Origin: Tigriopus japonicus
Lineage: Eukaryota > Arthropoda > Copepoda > Harpacticoida > Harpacticidae
Assembly (NCBI GenBank): GCA_010645155.1
Contig: CM021315.1
Span: forward strand, 9,542,140-9,606,139
Reading direction: 5' to 3'
Length of the DNA stretch: 64,000 nucleotides
The notes beneath the pieces are model-generated. The model was not told the origin of the DNA and searched no databases. It saw nothing but the letters and a program-made list of their open reading frames with translations. Positions 35,301 to 47,800 of the stretch are shown here, in pieces. The stretch's first letter is position 1. Each line of letters opens with the position of its first letter. The position numbers and the translations under genes are program-made.

Positions 35301-36019
35301 GTTTATGACTGGAATGATTTTATGTACTAGGTTTGGTGTTCTTTCTATTCTATTCTTCCGGTTCTTTTCCAATACCAGTTCCCCGAAATTTTCTTCCACC
35401 TCATCATTCTACTCTTACTCCTTGTACCGTCTACATCACTGATCCAATCACCCGAATTACGCTTACACTTAATACAACACTGGTTTCTGCAAACAATCTT
35501 TCCGATGACAATATGAAATTGGTGTAAATCTGGATATTGTGAAAGTTATGGACGCTGACAGAGTAGGATTGCAAAGCTTTATCACAAAAATAAGTGAGAT
35601 GTAATGGCATGTTAAAATCAAACTTACTAGAGCCATGTGTACCGCCTTTTAACCAAATGGGTTGGGTGTTGTCTAGAGATGTGACGACATGGATTGGTTG
35701 CTTCGTAAAGGTTTTCCAAACCACACACCGCTTGAGTTTTGGGCTCCATGTGAAACCGATGCACAGGTTTATATTGCAAAGATTAGAGCAATCATGAAGG
35801 GTTCTGAAAGAAAGCTTGATTTTTTTGCTTGAATTCTTAATCACCATGAATGTCTAACAACCACCCTATATTTCGATATGTTTCGTTCCACCATTGTGAA
35901 GGGTATTCTATTAGATAATGATGATGGAATATGGATTCCATCGAAATTGAAGAGGGAACATATATTGCCAACAAAATAAAATTACAAGTGACCAAAGTCT
36001 TTTTTTGACACATGTTCAT
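32381..36019 (-). CDS. Secreted PAN/apple-kelch protein, copy 2
   Basis: Four exons in order of translation: 35865-36019, 35628-35803, 34251-34550, 32381-32973. Phases join (2, 1, 1) and give 407 residues. The start chosen is the ATG before NMCQKK because it opens a signal peptide (LVTCNFILLAIYV). EYPSQWWNETY follows, then a Cys-rich PAN/apple-like module (HDCSNLCNINLCIGFTW...RCVVWK), then kelch blades (LWVIGGI, HVLIPGGS, IVLCVGG, LFIFGGE). Residue identity to copy 1 is high throughout, so the pair arose by tandem duplication. Intron 3 is expanded to 1.28 kb by an 882-bp hAT-like insertion. The function is unknown beyond the secreted binding-type architecture. Confidence 0.86.
33313..34194. 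mobile_element. Non-autonomous hAT-like element (B), 882 bp
   Basis: A perfect 8-bp duplication CTAATCAG flanks it (33305-33312 and 34195-34202). The ends are inverted: TAGAGATGTCGCATTGGCGC at the left, and the complement of TAGAGGTGTCATTTTGGTGC at the right. TTTGCACTTTTTGCAC-type motifs crowd both ends in the same orientation. It lies wholly within intron 3 of PAN-kelch copy 2. It contains one open frame of 172 codons (33487-34005), listed separately. Confidence 0.88.
33487..34005 (+). CDS. 172-codon open frame inside element B, unknown
   Basis: The frame lies entirely between the two motif arrays of the hAT-like element. It predicts a 172-residue protein rich in Phe, Ile and Trp (for example FGTWFLKVFFVDIVQHL and FKIAVFVHDEIINS). 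I see no BED finger, RNase-H-like triad or hAT dimerisation signature, so it is not a transposase I recognise. It could be a captured host segment or a chance frame. No promoter or splice support is visible. Confidence 0.25.
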   Translation: MNFSVVLDIYKHSHTNTNTSIEKPKYQFFLDPEISLVIATTRLAKAMENNNFLLELIVAYGFGTWFLKVFFVDIVQHLSRYQNRNWFNFKVSDEEKKSSPWICMCFSQLIMEIFLRDPTFSELPLKSRSNKQIRGVFGFKIAVFVHDEIINSIQTWDWIWEGSLRNQSSEGI

Positions 36020-38089
36020 ACGAACTCGTTCAATTTGGATATAAAATGTTTTGGACAATCCGGCCTACTTTATGGCTTTCAATTGCATAATTACAAGTTC
36101 ATATTTTAACAAGCATTCATTTCAATTTGGTGTTGGTTCAAAATTGCACAAGGTCAATAACATCCAAAGCGCTTCAGTTTGTGTAGAATGCAACACGTTA
36201 AATTACTGATATTTGGATGTTTTTATGACATTTGCCAAGGACCTGGATGTTTTCATCCGCCTTTACTTGTCGAATCATTGAGCTGCAAATTGTAAGAGCC
36301 ATGATAGTAGAAGAGTACACATAAGAGATTCTTGGTTCAACTAGTTTAATAAACAGAAGCTTGGATGATACGGTGGTTATTTGAAAATAAAAGTATTCCA
36401 ATCATTTTGAAATTACAAGCGTATCATCCGAGCTAGAGTCAGTCAGAGGTATTGACACAAAACTTTGAATGCACATAACGGCAACAAGATCTCTGGCCAA
36501 ATTCACCATAGCTTGGTCAGTTTTTCTTCGTTGATCCAGATTGTTTCCAACATTGCTTTACTTTAAAATTAGGCACGCCCATAGGTTATTTTTGCCCCAT
36601 CAACGATGAATGAAATGAAATGTTTAGGAGATTAGATAAGTATTCCGCAAACGGACAAGACACAAAATGAAGCGGTAACTTTTGAATGGGTCAAATTTGA
36701 ATAGCAAACCTGTTTAGCAACTTATCATGACTTTGATAGGAGATTCGCAATTTTTAAATCTTAATTCTAGCCTTTATCTACTGTACGTTTCATCATTCAA
36801 TTATACTTTTGTAAAGGTTTCTTTATTGATGGCAAATTCATCTTCAAAATTTCGCCAATCTCTTTTCTTTTGGTAAGTATTCTTTGTTACTCTTGAAAAG
36901 AGGTTGGTTGTTCAGTATTTGGTGCTTGAGCATGAGCCAGACCAAAAAATGTGTCCACAGGTTAGTATCCGCCCATATTTACAGTTGTTCTTTCTGAGCA
37001 TTTGGCAAAGTTGGGCCCTGCTCTGCATATAATTTGCAGTTGGTTGTACAAGAACGTAATTAGTGGTTCACTTTGTCACCCTTTAATTTGGTTTGATTTT
37101 GCAAAGTGCTTAACTGAGGAGAACCTATTTGCTGTGTCTGTACGTGGATGTTTTTTTTTCTAAAATCTCGAACTTCCTATTGCTGCTAGGTTAGGTCGCA
37201 TGTTAACGTATTTTTTGTGGTTGTGGATATTTACTGCGCTACAAGAAATGCAATTACCCGTAAACACTTTGATATAACGTATGCAAATAACATATCTACG
37301 AAATTTGGTCTACCAACGAGTTACTGTTGGTAGATTTGGACATCACTTGTTTAGTGGGTTGATCTGGAATCGTACTCCAAAATTTATCTAACCCTGCTTT
37401 AAAAGCTGGTAGAGGATCAGCTTAAGAAAACAAATGGACCATTTTGGAATCCACTCAAATTAACAGCCTTTAACTGTATTTTAAGAATGCTTTTAGAGTT
37501 TAACAAAATCCAGTCCGATTCACGGACTTTGGGTATACATTCGTCACATGTGATACCCTTTCAAAAACAACTGATGTCTTAAGAGTACACTTAAGGACTT
37601 ATTAGTATTCCGACTTGATTTTGGCATTCTCTAGTAGATCTTATATGCATTAAATACTTGACATGTGACCCCAATGGACTAAAATGCCCGTTTTCAATTT
37701 GGTTTTATCTTTATTCGCCCTAAACATTTGGTCTTTTCAATTATATTTTATTCGTTATATTTGGTGTCCTAAGAGCTCGTGTCCACGTTCTGGTACCCTT
37801 TTCAACTTGCCTGATTTTTTGAATCAGGTCGGATAAGAAGCTTTTTCCGACCAAAATGAACATTTCTCGAATTTTGTCTTTCTTTCCAAGGACCCATCTG
37901 TACGTAAAAGGGCCAAAAGGATTATTCCCGACCCTATTTGCGGAACTTAAAAATTGCGATCAAGCAACCTTGTTTTTGGAAATATCTTGAGACTGGCTTC
38001 AATGATGTTAATTAAAGTAGGTGTCTGAAGAGTGTTGTCGGCTCCGAAACACAAAAATTCATAATTCATCTCATTTCTTGTACAATGTA
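36020..38089. other. Spacer without recognised gene
   Basis: Two kilobases of AT-rich sequence. I see a short perfect hairpin (CTACCAACGAG...TTGGTAG, about 37311-37334). I also see a half copy of the end of the 50.1-kb fold-back unit (CGCATGTTAACG near 37197-37208). Nothing else stands out. Confidence 0.5.
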
Positions 38090-38371
38090 ATGGGAATCAC
38101 AATGTTAATATTACGTGTTTGTCTTGTTGCACTATCTTATGCATTTTGTAGTAAGCTTGAACAAGATGACTTAATTGAGTTAAATCAACGAAGAGTAAGT
38201 TGCAAGAATTCCACCGGCGATCTAATGACTGACGGTAGATATATTCTTGCAAATAGGATCTTAAACCCAAATAGGCTTTTTGCTAGCTTTCCCAATTCTG
38301 TCGTTAATCGCACGTTAATGATAACTGGGATTGAAGGCGACAGCTTTGGGGGTCAATGCCCTCTAAATTAG
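38090..38371 (+). CDS. Possible small secreted protein, 93 residues
   Basis: The start chosen is the ATG followed by GITMLILRVCLVALSYAF, which looks like a signal peptide. The remaining roughly 70 residues contain two cysteines (SCKNS and GGQC), two potential N-glycosylation sites (KNST and VNRT) and an EGDSFGGQC end. I do not recognise a family. It is a single exon with no visible splice partner, so it may also be a chance frame or one exon of a larger gene. Confidence 0.3.
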   Translation: MGITMLILRVCLVALSYAFCSKLEQDDLIELNQRRVSCKNSTGDLMTDGRYILANRILNPNRLFASFPNSVVNRTLMITGIEGDSFGGQCPLN

Positions 38372-38872
38372 AAGTTAATCGGAACTTGTAGTGGAATACT
38401 GGTTATTCTGACATCGGGAATTCTTAAATATAATTTAGACAACACTCACAATCTTTGGTCATTGTGATAAATAGTTACCTTTGAATTCGTCTTTGTTTGA
38501 TTGGAGCGGTTTGTCCCATTTTGCATATACATTCATTGCAAACATATTAGATCGAAACAGTTAATATGAATCTGACTTATTTGAACGAAAATTTTCCTTT
38601 AATCATTTTATTCCTCCAATGTTTTTTCAATAAGACAAACCGAATAATTGAACGGCTCTTAAGAGACCCTTGTGAAAAAGAAGAAAAAAGATTTTCTCTT
38701 CCGTTCTGTACATCTGGACAATCTAATATACGTTTTAAAAATAGCTTGGTCATCTAGCAAGACATTTAGAACGTCTTTTCGCCATGGGCAAAGAAAGGCC
38801 GCAATACGAAATTGAATTGACAAACCAAGAGGAGTTTTTGTTTGTTGTATGTGTGTGTTTTTTGCTTAGTCA
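38372..38872. other. 3' region of the minus-strand Sidestep-like gene
   Basis: No coding sequence recognised. On the minus strand an AATAAA lies at 38612-38607, 261 bp past the stop of the Sidestep-like gene, and is a plausible mRNA end. Confidence 0.5.
38607..38612 (-). terminator. Polyadenylation signal AATAAA, minus strand
   Basis: The hexamer is correctly oriented and 261 bp downstream of the stop codon at 38873-38875. Use is inferred. Confidence 0.45.
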
Positions 38873-41800
38873 TCATATCAAACATTCAGATTCGAGCGTC
38901 GAATCCGAGGATCTCCGTTTCACTTCCAAAGTTTGTCGGGATCTCTTTTTTCCATCAACTTTGGAACGTTCGTTGGAAGAGAGAGAAGTTCCAGAAGGGG
39001 TTGTTGCTTGTCTTGTCTGACTGGTTGACGATGATCTTGGGGTGCTCTCCTCAGATTTTGATGTGGACTCGCCAGAGGAGTCTTCGGAATGGAGAAGATT
39101 GAGGTCATCGGGTTCCATTTCCTGAACCAAGGGAGCAAAAGTCACCTCTTTCTTGGGTGGAGAAGGGAGCACTGGAACGAATTAAGCAGGACCCTTGGGT
39201 GTACTAATGGAATTATTTCTCGATCTTGATGAGATTTCAACAATCTTTTTACTTTGCAAGTTGCTCAATGACACCACCCTTCTTCTTCTGCTTATGGGGT
39301 TACTCTGAGAAGGTAAGGGACGAAATTGGAACAATGTGCCAGATAAATCGAATTTTTGTAGCTCGTTCCACTTTGTTCATTAAAATCGAGGATCTTCTCC
39401 AAAGAGAACATGTTATTTTTTCTCACCAAAAGCAAACCTAGATCTTGTGCCCTTTATCCTACATACGACTAAAACTTGTTTGTTCTTAGAGTTTGTGTGT
39501 TTGGCAAAAATGGGTTGGTCTTTTCTATTAATTATTGAAGAAATTCAAGGCAAGCATTTATTGATATCTACAAACGACATCAACTGAACGTTTTTTTTAT
39601 ATACCTTGAGTGGTGAGAATAGTGAGTTGTTCGATCCTGCTCACAGCAGTTGGAGCTTGAATGGCCTCTCTAAACGGGAAATGATCCCCGCTTTTTGAAG
39701 TGGATGCATTCGCCTGAAAAAAGTAAGATCGTCAACCATGAGCTTACTTAATTCATGAGTGCCAGACTTGTGTGCTCTCAATAAGAGCTAACGCACCTCC
39801 AAATCGGGTCTGGGTTCCGAGAAATCATCCTCAATAATACAGAGTGGTCCCACTGGAACTTCGGTACTATGAACGTATGCCTTTGTTAGCGTTCTCCTGG
39901 GATCAAAATCAAGATCCGATTCCAACAGCGACTGAAAACGAAAAGAGAATGAGGAGCACTTCAAGTTGATCTCGACAGAGGTGCAATTCCAAGGTATTCG
40001 ATGTCGATCAATGCCAACTTAGATTGATGTCTGGTGCAACTCTGATTTTATAATGGTACTGTTCTGTTTTTATTCGGCCATATTTCTATTTTCGTCTCCT
40101 TTGGGAGTTCCAACTAAATTATGTTTGACGACGGTGGGAACAAAAACTGGGTGCCAAAAAGAGGCGATTTTGCACATACCTGACTTCGACTTCTGTTGGA
40201 ATAGGAAGAAGTTGTTGAGGATTTGGGAGTAACTTCAATCAGCAAATTTGATTTTCTGTTTGGTGATGTGGGATGATTGTGATTGGAAGATGACGTGGAA
40301 CTACTATTCGTGTTGGAACGTCTTCGTTCCAAGGACGAAAACCCCTCAAAGCGAACATTATTCAGTTGCTCGTAGCTATCCACTTTCGCCAGGGATTCTA
40401 GATTCTTCCTGATTGCTAAGGATGAGAAGCAGGAAGTATTTGTAACCATTCAATTCCCGCAGAAATTTCAAATTCAACAATTCAACATTTCCAAGGAGAT
40501 GGAGACAACAAAGAAAAGTATAACGAAACAAAAAGCGAAGTCGAACGTACTTTAAGACAGGTTAAGATCGGCCAGCAGCTCAATTTGCTATGAAACCAAG
40601 AAGCTTTCTTCGTTGATTTACGACTCTGTGTTTTTGAGGCTATTGTTTATTGTTACGAGTCAAATCCAAAATTCAAAATTTTCACCTTAGTTGTTGCTTG
40701 AACAGAAAAGAAATACCCGCCACATTGGATTTCACGTATCTTTACAGTAACAATCGAGATGCTTACCTTTATCTACCGAGTTTCCTTCTCCATCTTGCTC
40801 GCCATCAATGTCAAAATCGAGGGAACGATTGAAGCCCACATGAGTTTTGGCACTCGGATCCCCTCCATTGTAGTTTCGGCTCCTCATGATCACCACAATC
40901 ATGACGGCAATCAGGATGAGTACAATCACAACAATAGCCAATACACCTAAGGAGGGATGCCACTTTTATTGAGATTGGTTTTATGGTCACGCCATTTCGT
41001 GCCTTCTATCCCTTTCCCTAGCATATTTCAAGTGTCCCGTAGCTCGCTCGCTCTGAGGGCATAAATCCCTCTCTCCAATATTTTACGGTCCCCATGTTTC
41101 CAATTTGGATGTGAGCAAGGGTGATCATTCGAAAGGGGGATGACCTCATCGGGACCCTTGAAATCCCCCTCTCGCTTTTCAGGATGAGCAGATGTTCATG
41201 CCTCAAAAAAAAGTTTCCCTCACACCCCTTTTGGGATCCAGAACGAGAGCAATACGAGTGGCACAAACTTTCTGGAATTGCGTGAGTGTCCATAAGTGGT
41301 CCAAATCTCGGCTTAAGTCCGAATGTGGGCTTGTGGTGCGGTTTTTTTTTCAGCTACACTCCTGACGATGTGTTCCACTGGAGCGAGACAAGGAACAGCA
41401 TCGAAACCTCCAATCAATGGTTGCTTGTCATGGAAATCGGGGGGCGGTGGTTTCTCTCGGAAGGTCTGTTTTGGGGAACTGATTTTGAGGAAAACTGCAC
41501 ACACACGATTTTCCTCTTGCAAGTGCAAAAATGACGAGTGGAAAGTTCTTTGGGATGATTTCGATGGCTTGCATGGATTGAAGAATATGTACTGAGGATT
41601 TGAGGACATCAAAACGATGGACAAAGTTAAGTCCTTGAAGATTGTGGCCGAGTTCTTTCTCAAAACGTGGGATTACTAGCTCTACTCCGGTGGTACTGCC
41701 TCATCTTATGCTACGAGAAACTTGCGCAGATTCGAAAGCGGACAGAATTGCAAGGCGAAAAACAGGCTTGGTCAAGCGAAAGTGCATTGCTCTTTTTCAT

Positions 41801-44800
41801 CGGTGAATGGAGTGTTGGGCCAACTACGAAAATAACTCGATTGAACCTACCTCCTAACTCGGCGGCTCACTCTCGATTTAGTTGCCGGTCTGGAAATGGT
41901 GACAAGGGATACTCACCAATGATGGGTAGGAGCCTGATTGGATCATTGATTGGAATGAGAAGCGGTTGATCACTTTTCTCGTTGAGTCTAGGACCTCGAG
42001 AAGGAGGAGGAGGCTTCATTATTTTGGATGGCATCGAGGAGGCCTCCACCTCCACTACCATGACCTCATCAGGTGGAAGAGAATGATCCTCTGCAGACCA
42101 TGGTCTTCGATTGGTGTCTGAAGACACCCCGTTGCTAATATCATCATCGGCGATTGGAGGAATGTCGTTGGCATTTTCTTCCACGTTTTCCCGCAGAATG
42201 ATTGGATCGGGCTCATTCAGCGTGGTCACTGCTATTTCGAACATTTGAGGCTCGTTGGAGGTTAAGCGTTCTCGAGCCTCGGCCTCGGAGAGAGAATTGA
42301 ATGCGGTCACTTGGAGGCGGTAACGACTTCCGCTCGATAAACCTGATAAGGTCACATCTGCGCGTCGCAGGTCCCTTAAACCAGTGTGTTCCAAGGAACT
42401 AGATTGAACCGAGGTCAGGACAAAGGATTCGATCTCAACTCCCGGCTCTGGTGGAGCCAAAGGCCGGCCATCATGCCCAAGTTTATGGTTGTTTATGTCA
42501 TTGGACCTCTCCTTGAAGGCCGTTATTCTGCAATTAAACATTACCCTACTGATTTAAAAATAGTCAAATTTCAACCAGTATTTAGCCCTATGGCCATTGG
42601 GAGGCCGCTACATTTCAAGAAATGGGGTTCCCTCTTCCATTCTTTCTTCCCTAATTCGTTGCGCTTTTCCTGCTTCTGTGACCTCAAACGGCCTTTTAAA
42701 AAAAGTTTTCCAAATGAATGACCTCGCTCTACTTGTCCTTGGCCAGAAAAAGAATGGTACTTTCTTAATCATAAACCACATTGAGGTAGGAATAAGTTCA
42801 TACTTGACTCGGGTTCCATATCCATGACCTTCTGGTAACAATGGCTCGTACGGGGAATCAATGAGGCACTGAAGTCGTACCCATTTGAGACCAGTGGCCA
42901 CAACCTCACAATCCTCAACCTTGGGAGCGCCTGCAAAATGAAACCGAGTGTCACACTTTGTAGAAACCACGTATCATAAGGTCATTTCAAAGTGTGAAAA
43001 TATTTCTCGAGAAACTATCGAGGCCAAAGACTGTTTTAGGCAATGCCATCATTTCGTTTAATATTTGTATAAACATAGATATCTAGAACCTATCTAGCTT
43101 ATGGTATAAATAACATATTTCATTATGGAGACAATTTCGTACCTTTGGGCTTGATTTCAAAAATACATGGCGTAGCTTGTCGACCTGCAACGTTCGAAGC
43201 CCTACAATGAAGTGTTCCATAATCTTTGGTTGAATTTGGCCAGAAGTGCAAAATGTTTTGCAAGGGATCATTTGCACTAGCGGATCTGTAATAAATCAAT
43301 GCACGAGAAACCTTTTAGGTGTGATTGTTTTTCCCATTCAGGGCTTAAACGGTCCATTGGTATGCTTCAAGTTTCACGTTACCATTATCTCACCACATCT
43401 AGAATACACATACCTAGTCCAAAGGGTCTTTTTGTTGAATTTTTCATCTTGAACATGATAGAAAGACCATTCAAATTGGACATTGTCCATTGGAAACGCT
43501 CCCACGACGCATGAAAGATTCACTTTTTCACCCAAACGAACGTAATGGAGCAGAGATCCAGATCTGGCACATTTTGGAGGATCTATAAGCATTTGAACAT
43601 GAATCGGGGTAGTTGGTGCATTGCATTTCTTTCCTTTTTATTCCTATCGTTATCATACAAATCAAGCAAGTCCTCTCCTTACATTTGACTCTGACTTCCA
43701 GAGGGTTTGAGGACCCTCGTCCGAGAAGGTTTTCCCCGACGCAAGTATAATTTCCAGTCGTTTTATCAGCTTGGACATCTTCCAAAAGCAATATTGAAGA
43801 TGATTGGCGCTCGCTTTCCATCATGACGTTCCGCATTGTCAAACCTGGCCCTCCATTCAGCGCTATTCCCTGAGACAAGGAAGAAATAGGGGCTCTAAAA
43901 ATACTCTTTTTTATCCGTGGAACTCAAATCTCATGGGCGCAGCAAGAGGGGCGCAAATCGTATGAACTTGGATGTCCTTCCAAGATTGATAGGAATCGAC
44001 TTACATCCTTTCTCCAATGGATGGCGTGGGCTTTGGGATTGGCATCAATAACGCATTTCAATTCCAAACTATCGTTTTCATTCAGTTCCACCTTTTGAGC
44101 GGGATAGTCCACCAGATTCAGGGTGACCTTGGGAACATCTGGAATCGAGTTGAGATCAGTTAAGACAAACGACATGAGCGAGCAAATACCCGTCTCAAGA
44201 TCATTTACAAATCCACTGATGAGGTGGTTCATGTTTCATTCATGAGGGAACGCCCTCCATACTCTGGTTGGCACGTGGAATGTACCAATGCTTTTGTTTC
44301 TTTATCATTTTCTCTGCTAATGGTTGTATACCGTAAAATGGACTGCATATCATTCCGCTCATGGAATATTCACGGTTGCCTAGATTGAAGGCCGGGCTGC
44401 CTTCTTCTCAACTTGGATCATTAAGACTTTGTGTCTATCTACTTGAAGCACACCACCTCCATCACCTTCACCAATGAGCGGCACCGCTTTTGTACCTTTC
44501 GAGATTGACTTAGTTGTCGGCCATAACTTTCATGGTCATCGCCAGATTAAAAGAACCTCTGTTGTACATCCAATGATCTTAGGTAATGTTCCAACTTACA
44601 TTGTACCGTGATCTTCCATTGATCTTCCACAGCATTGTTCGTGGTGAGATGTGGGTTCTCGCCTCGACAGGATAAGAACTCATTGTGGTCATCAACGGTG
44701 GGCACGAACCCGACGCGAATTGTGGATCGTCGACCTTGAACCTCGGACTCGTTCTGGAAGAAGGGGAAAAATGGAGTTCACGCCTACGCAACTTTCTCAA

Positions 44801-47800
44801 TGCTATCAGATTTTGTCGTACTTCATCATCTGGAAAGTTGGATCACCAACGGTAGTTGTCACGAGTTTCAAAGGAAATGAGCAAATTAAAATATGGCATG
44901 AATTCCAGATGAGAACTCCCGAGCATGCAGTAATTTAGGAGGACTGTTTGTGCTCTCAGGAGATCCTGTCTCAAACTTTATACTTTCTGGATTAATTGAC
45001 CCCCTCAAAGTTGGCGCGAATGGATCAGTTTGGGGCGGAGCGCTTCCTTTCCCTTCCACGTGTGAAAGAAATTAATCGCTTGAAACTTTGCGAAACATTT
45101 TGTTTCAAAAAACTTGCCCTACAATCAGGCTTTCAATTTCTCCTATCGACACACCAAAATTCTCGGGGACGATGTGAAGAGCCCTCGTGAAAAGTGGAGC
45201 TTGAAGGCGTGGCACTCAAAATATCTAAATGTCATGAATTCCAGAAAAGAACAGAATGTTTCCCCCCTATTTGGAGAGTGGTTCTCCATGACCTTGTTTA
45301 TGGCCAAGATTCACGGAATGATTAGACGGCCTTCAGGCTTTCGTTTCTCATCGTGGATCTGAATTTTGTCAGTGTCCTTGATTCGCCGCATTTGCATAAT
45401 ATAAACCAGCAACTTTTTTTTCCTGGCCCAGACCAAAGTCGCGATTTATTATGGCTGGCTCACTAAAGACTTGTAAGAGAGGCTCTTTCAAGACTTATTT
45501 TTTACCTGATCGTCCAAAAGTTTGAGCTCTCGATTTCCGATTTTGACCTTGGCATAGGCAGCCGGATTGGAACCTTGAATCTGACACGAAATGTTGTATG
45601 TTTTTCCAGCAAGAAAATAGCTCCATTCCCGTTCGATTTTGGCACGAATTGGCGGAACTGAAAAAAAGGAGGAGGGTTTTTCCATGCCATGTTTATGGAT
45701 AGGAGATCCCAGGGAACTCGTTCTTTCCCTGCACTACCAAAGTTCTCTTCAAGGGAACGAAAAATTAGAAAATTCTTCAATTCTCACGCCTTGTGGCATT
45801 ACGCGGAGCTGCTTGTGAGCAAAAAAGATATGAAGTTGAAAGAATTTCCCCGGTGAACTTACGGAGCATATTAATCTTGAGCGTGGTTTGTGGAGACGGC
45901 ACCAGATCTGTGTTTGTGGCTGAACATCCCAAAATGCGCCCAAAGTCTTCTCGTTGCAAGTGTTCAAGTTTGAAAGTGCGTCTCACCAAATCGCCTTCGG
46001 TTTGAGTCGGCTCCCCTTTTAATTGCATTTTGTTTGATTCAACTTCTTGGCCCCTTAGGCCTTCTGCGCTCTCAACCGGTTCCAAGCGCCACCATTGCAG
46101 TTCTGGGAGTGGATCGCCTACAAACCAAAGAGATAAGTAAGTAAGTGAGTATGGAAAGAATGCATTTCCTTCATGTTTTCTTCGACTCCCAAATCGGATA
46201 GATATGAAAGGCTTTGACGATGGAGCTGAAACTTGAAGATAACGAAAGTTTTCTCGACTCTTGTTTGTGGCGGGTGGGACTCAATAAATCACCTCAAGAT
46301 AAAAAAAAGGATTAAAAGTTTCAGCTCATTTTTTCGGGTCTCCCACACAAGTGCGATTTGGTTCTCAAGAGATTCTCACACCTCCTTTGGTTTCACAAGT
46401 GACTTCTAGTGTGGCGTTGATCCGTAATGGTGGTGATAACTGAGGCGATTCTGCAGATATGGAAGATGACATCTTGGCGCCTTCCTGATCGAGCAAAATT
46501 GGAGGACTTGGCAGTTCTGGAACAATGAGAGATTCTCACACAGATTAGTTGGTACACAACTTCGTAGCATTACCCCTTGTCTTTCGTAGATTCCGAACCG
46601 AAAGTCATTGAGATGTCATGGCCAATGAGGCACTGAAGTGTGTACATACAATGTACTATGTTCAGTAACTTCATTATTTCTGTAATCTTGATTTATAGTC
46701 AGCTAAGTGAGCGAAGATGGAGACTGCCAAGGATCCGGAGAGTCCAATCCAAGTTTGGCATTTGCATTTGACACACTTCCTTGACCATGACGGATGCTCA
46801 TGATTTGTCATCATCCCAAGAAGGGGACACGAAACATTGCATCCTTCCACCCAAGCAATAACTAAACCTCATTACTCACGGTTATGTACTTTGGGGTGTA
46901 GGGATAGAAGATCTTGCTTTCTCTTTCGGAATGATTCAATTGTTTTGGAGAGGGAAGGGAACTTACCAATAAGACTCAACTTGACTTTCACATTTCGGGT
47001 TGGTGCCTCTTTGAAGTCCACTCGACATCGATAAGGCCCTGCATCAGACTTTCGCAACTGCAAGATTGGCACAAAAACATATGAAAAGGAAAAGTCCGTG
47101 AGGATGATTAATCCTCCCTCAGTTTTTGCTCGCTTTCCTTCCCTATTGTTCACAGACGTCACTCAAATGGAATGCAACAAAGACAGAGAAAAAATGGCAA
47201 ATGAAAAGGCAAAGCAGATTAAAATGACCAGAATCATATCTCCAATTTGCAATGTCTTCAATTAATGTATTTGCAATAAGATGACGGTATGAATTTAAAA
47301 ATGTAACTCTTACGCGTGTTTGGTGACATTTATTTAAGGTAACGAAAGTTGAATTGTTCCGCGGAAGTTCATTGTCACTTTTGAAATGCACTTGAAAGGG
47401 TGATCATATTTGAGAGGAACTTAAAAAAGTGATTCATTTGTCGCGCAAAAGATAGCCCTTTTTCCCAGTGTAAAGTAATAAAAAGATCGGTAATCTTAAT
47501 CAGATCCGCCCTAAGCCTCGAGTTAGGTTGTTTTGGATTAAAACACGGACTTTGTTGTGAGCTGTGAATGTTTCTTCGTTTACCGTGTTGGGTGAGTGAA
47601 GAGGGGCCTTTCCTTCCGTTTGCGTGTATCTCAAGCGAGAAAACAGCCAATTCCTCGTTCTCATAATGGCCTTTGCCAAAAGTTCAAGAGGAGTTACGAA
47701 GACATTAAGAGATCAAGAAACATATACCATACTCCAGACATTTTACTCCTCCCATTCCATGCCCTCAGTTTCTGGTCAATTCATTTGCAAAATGGGACCG

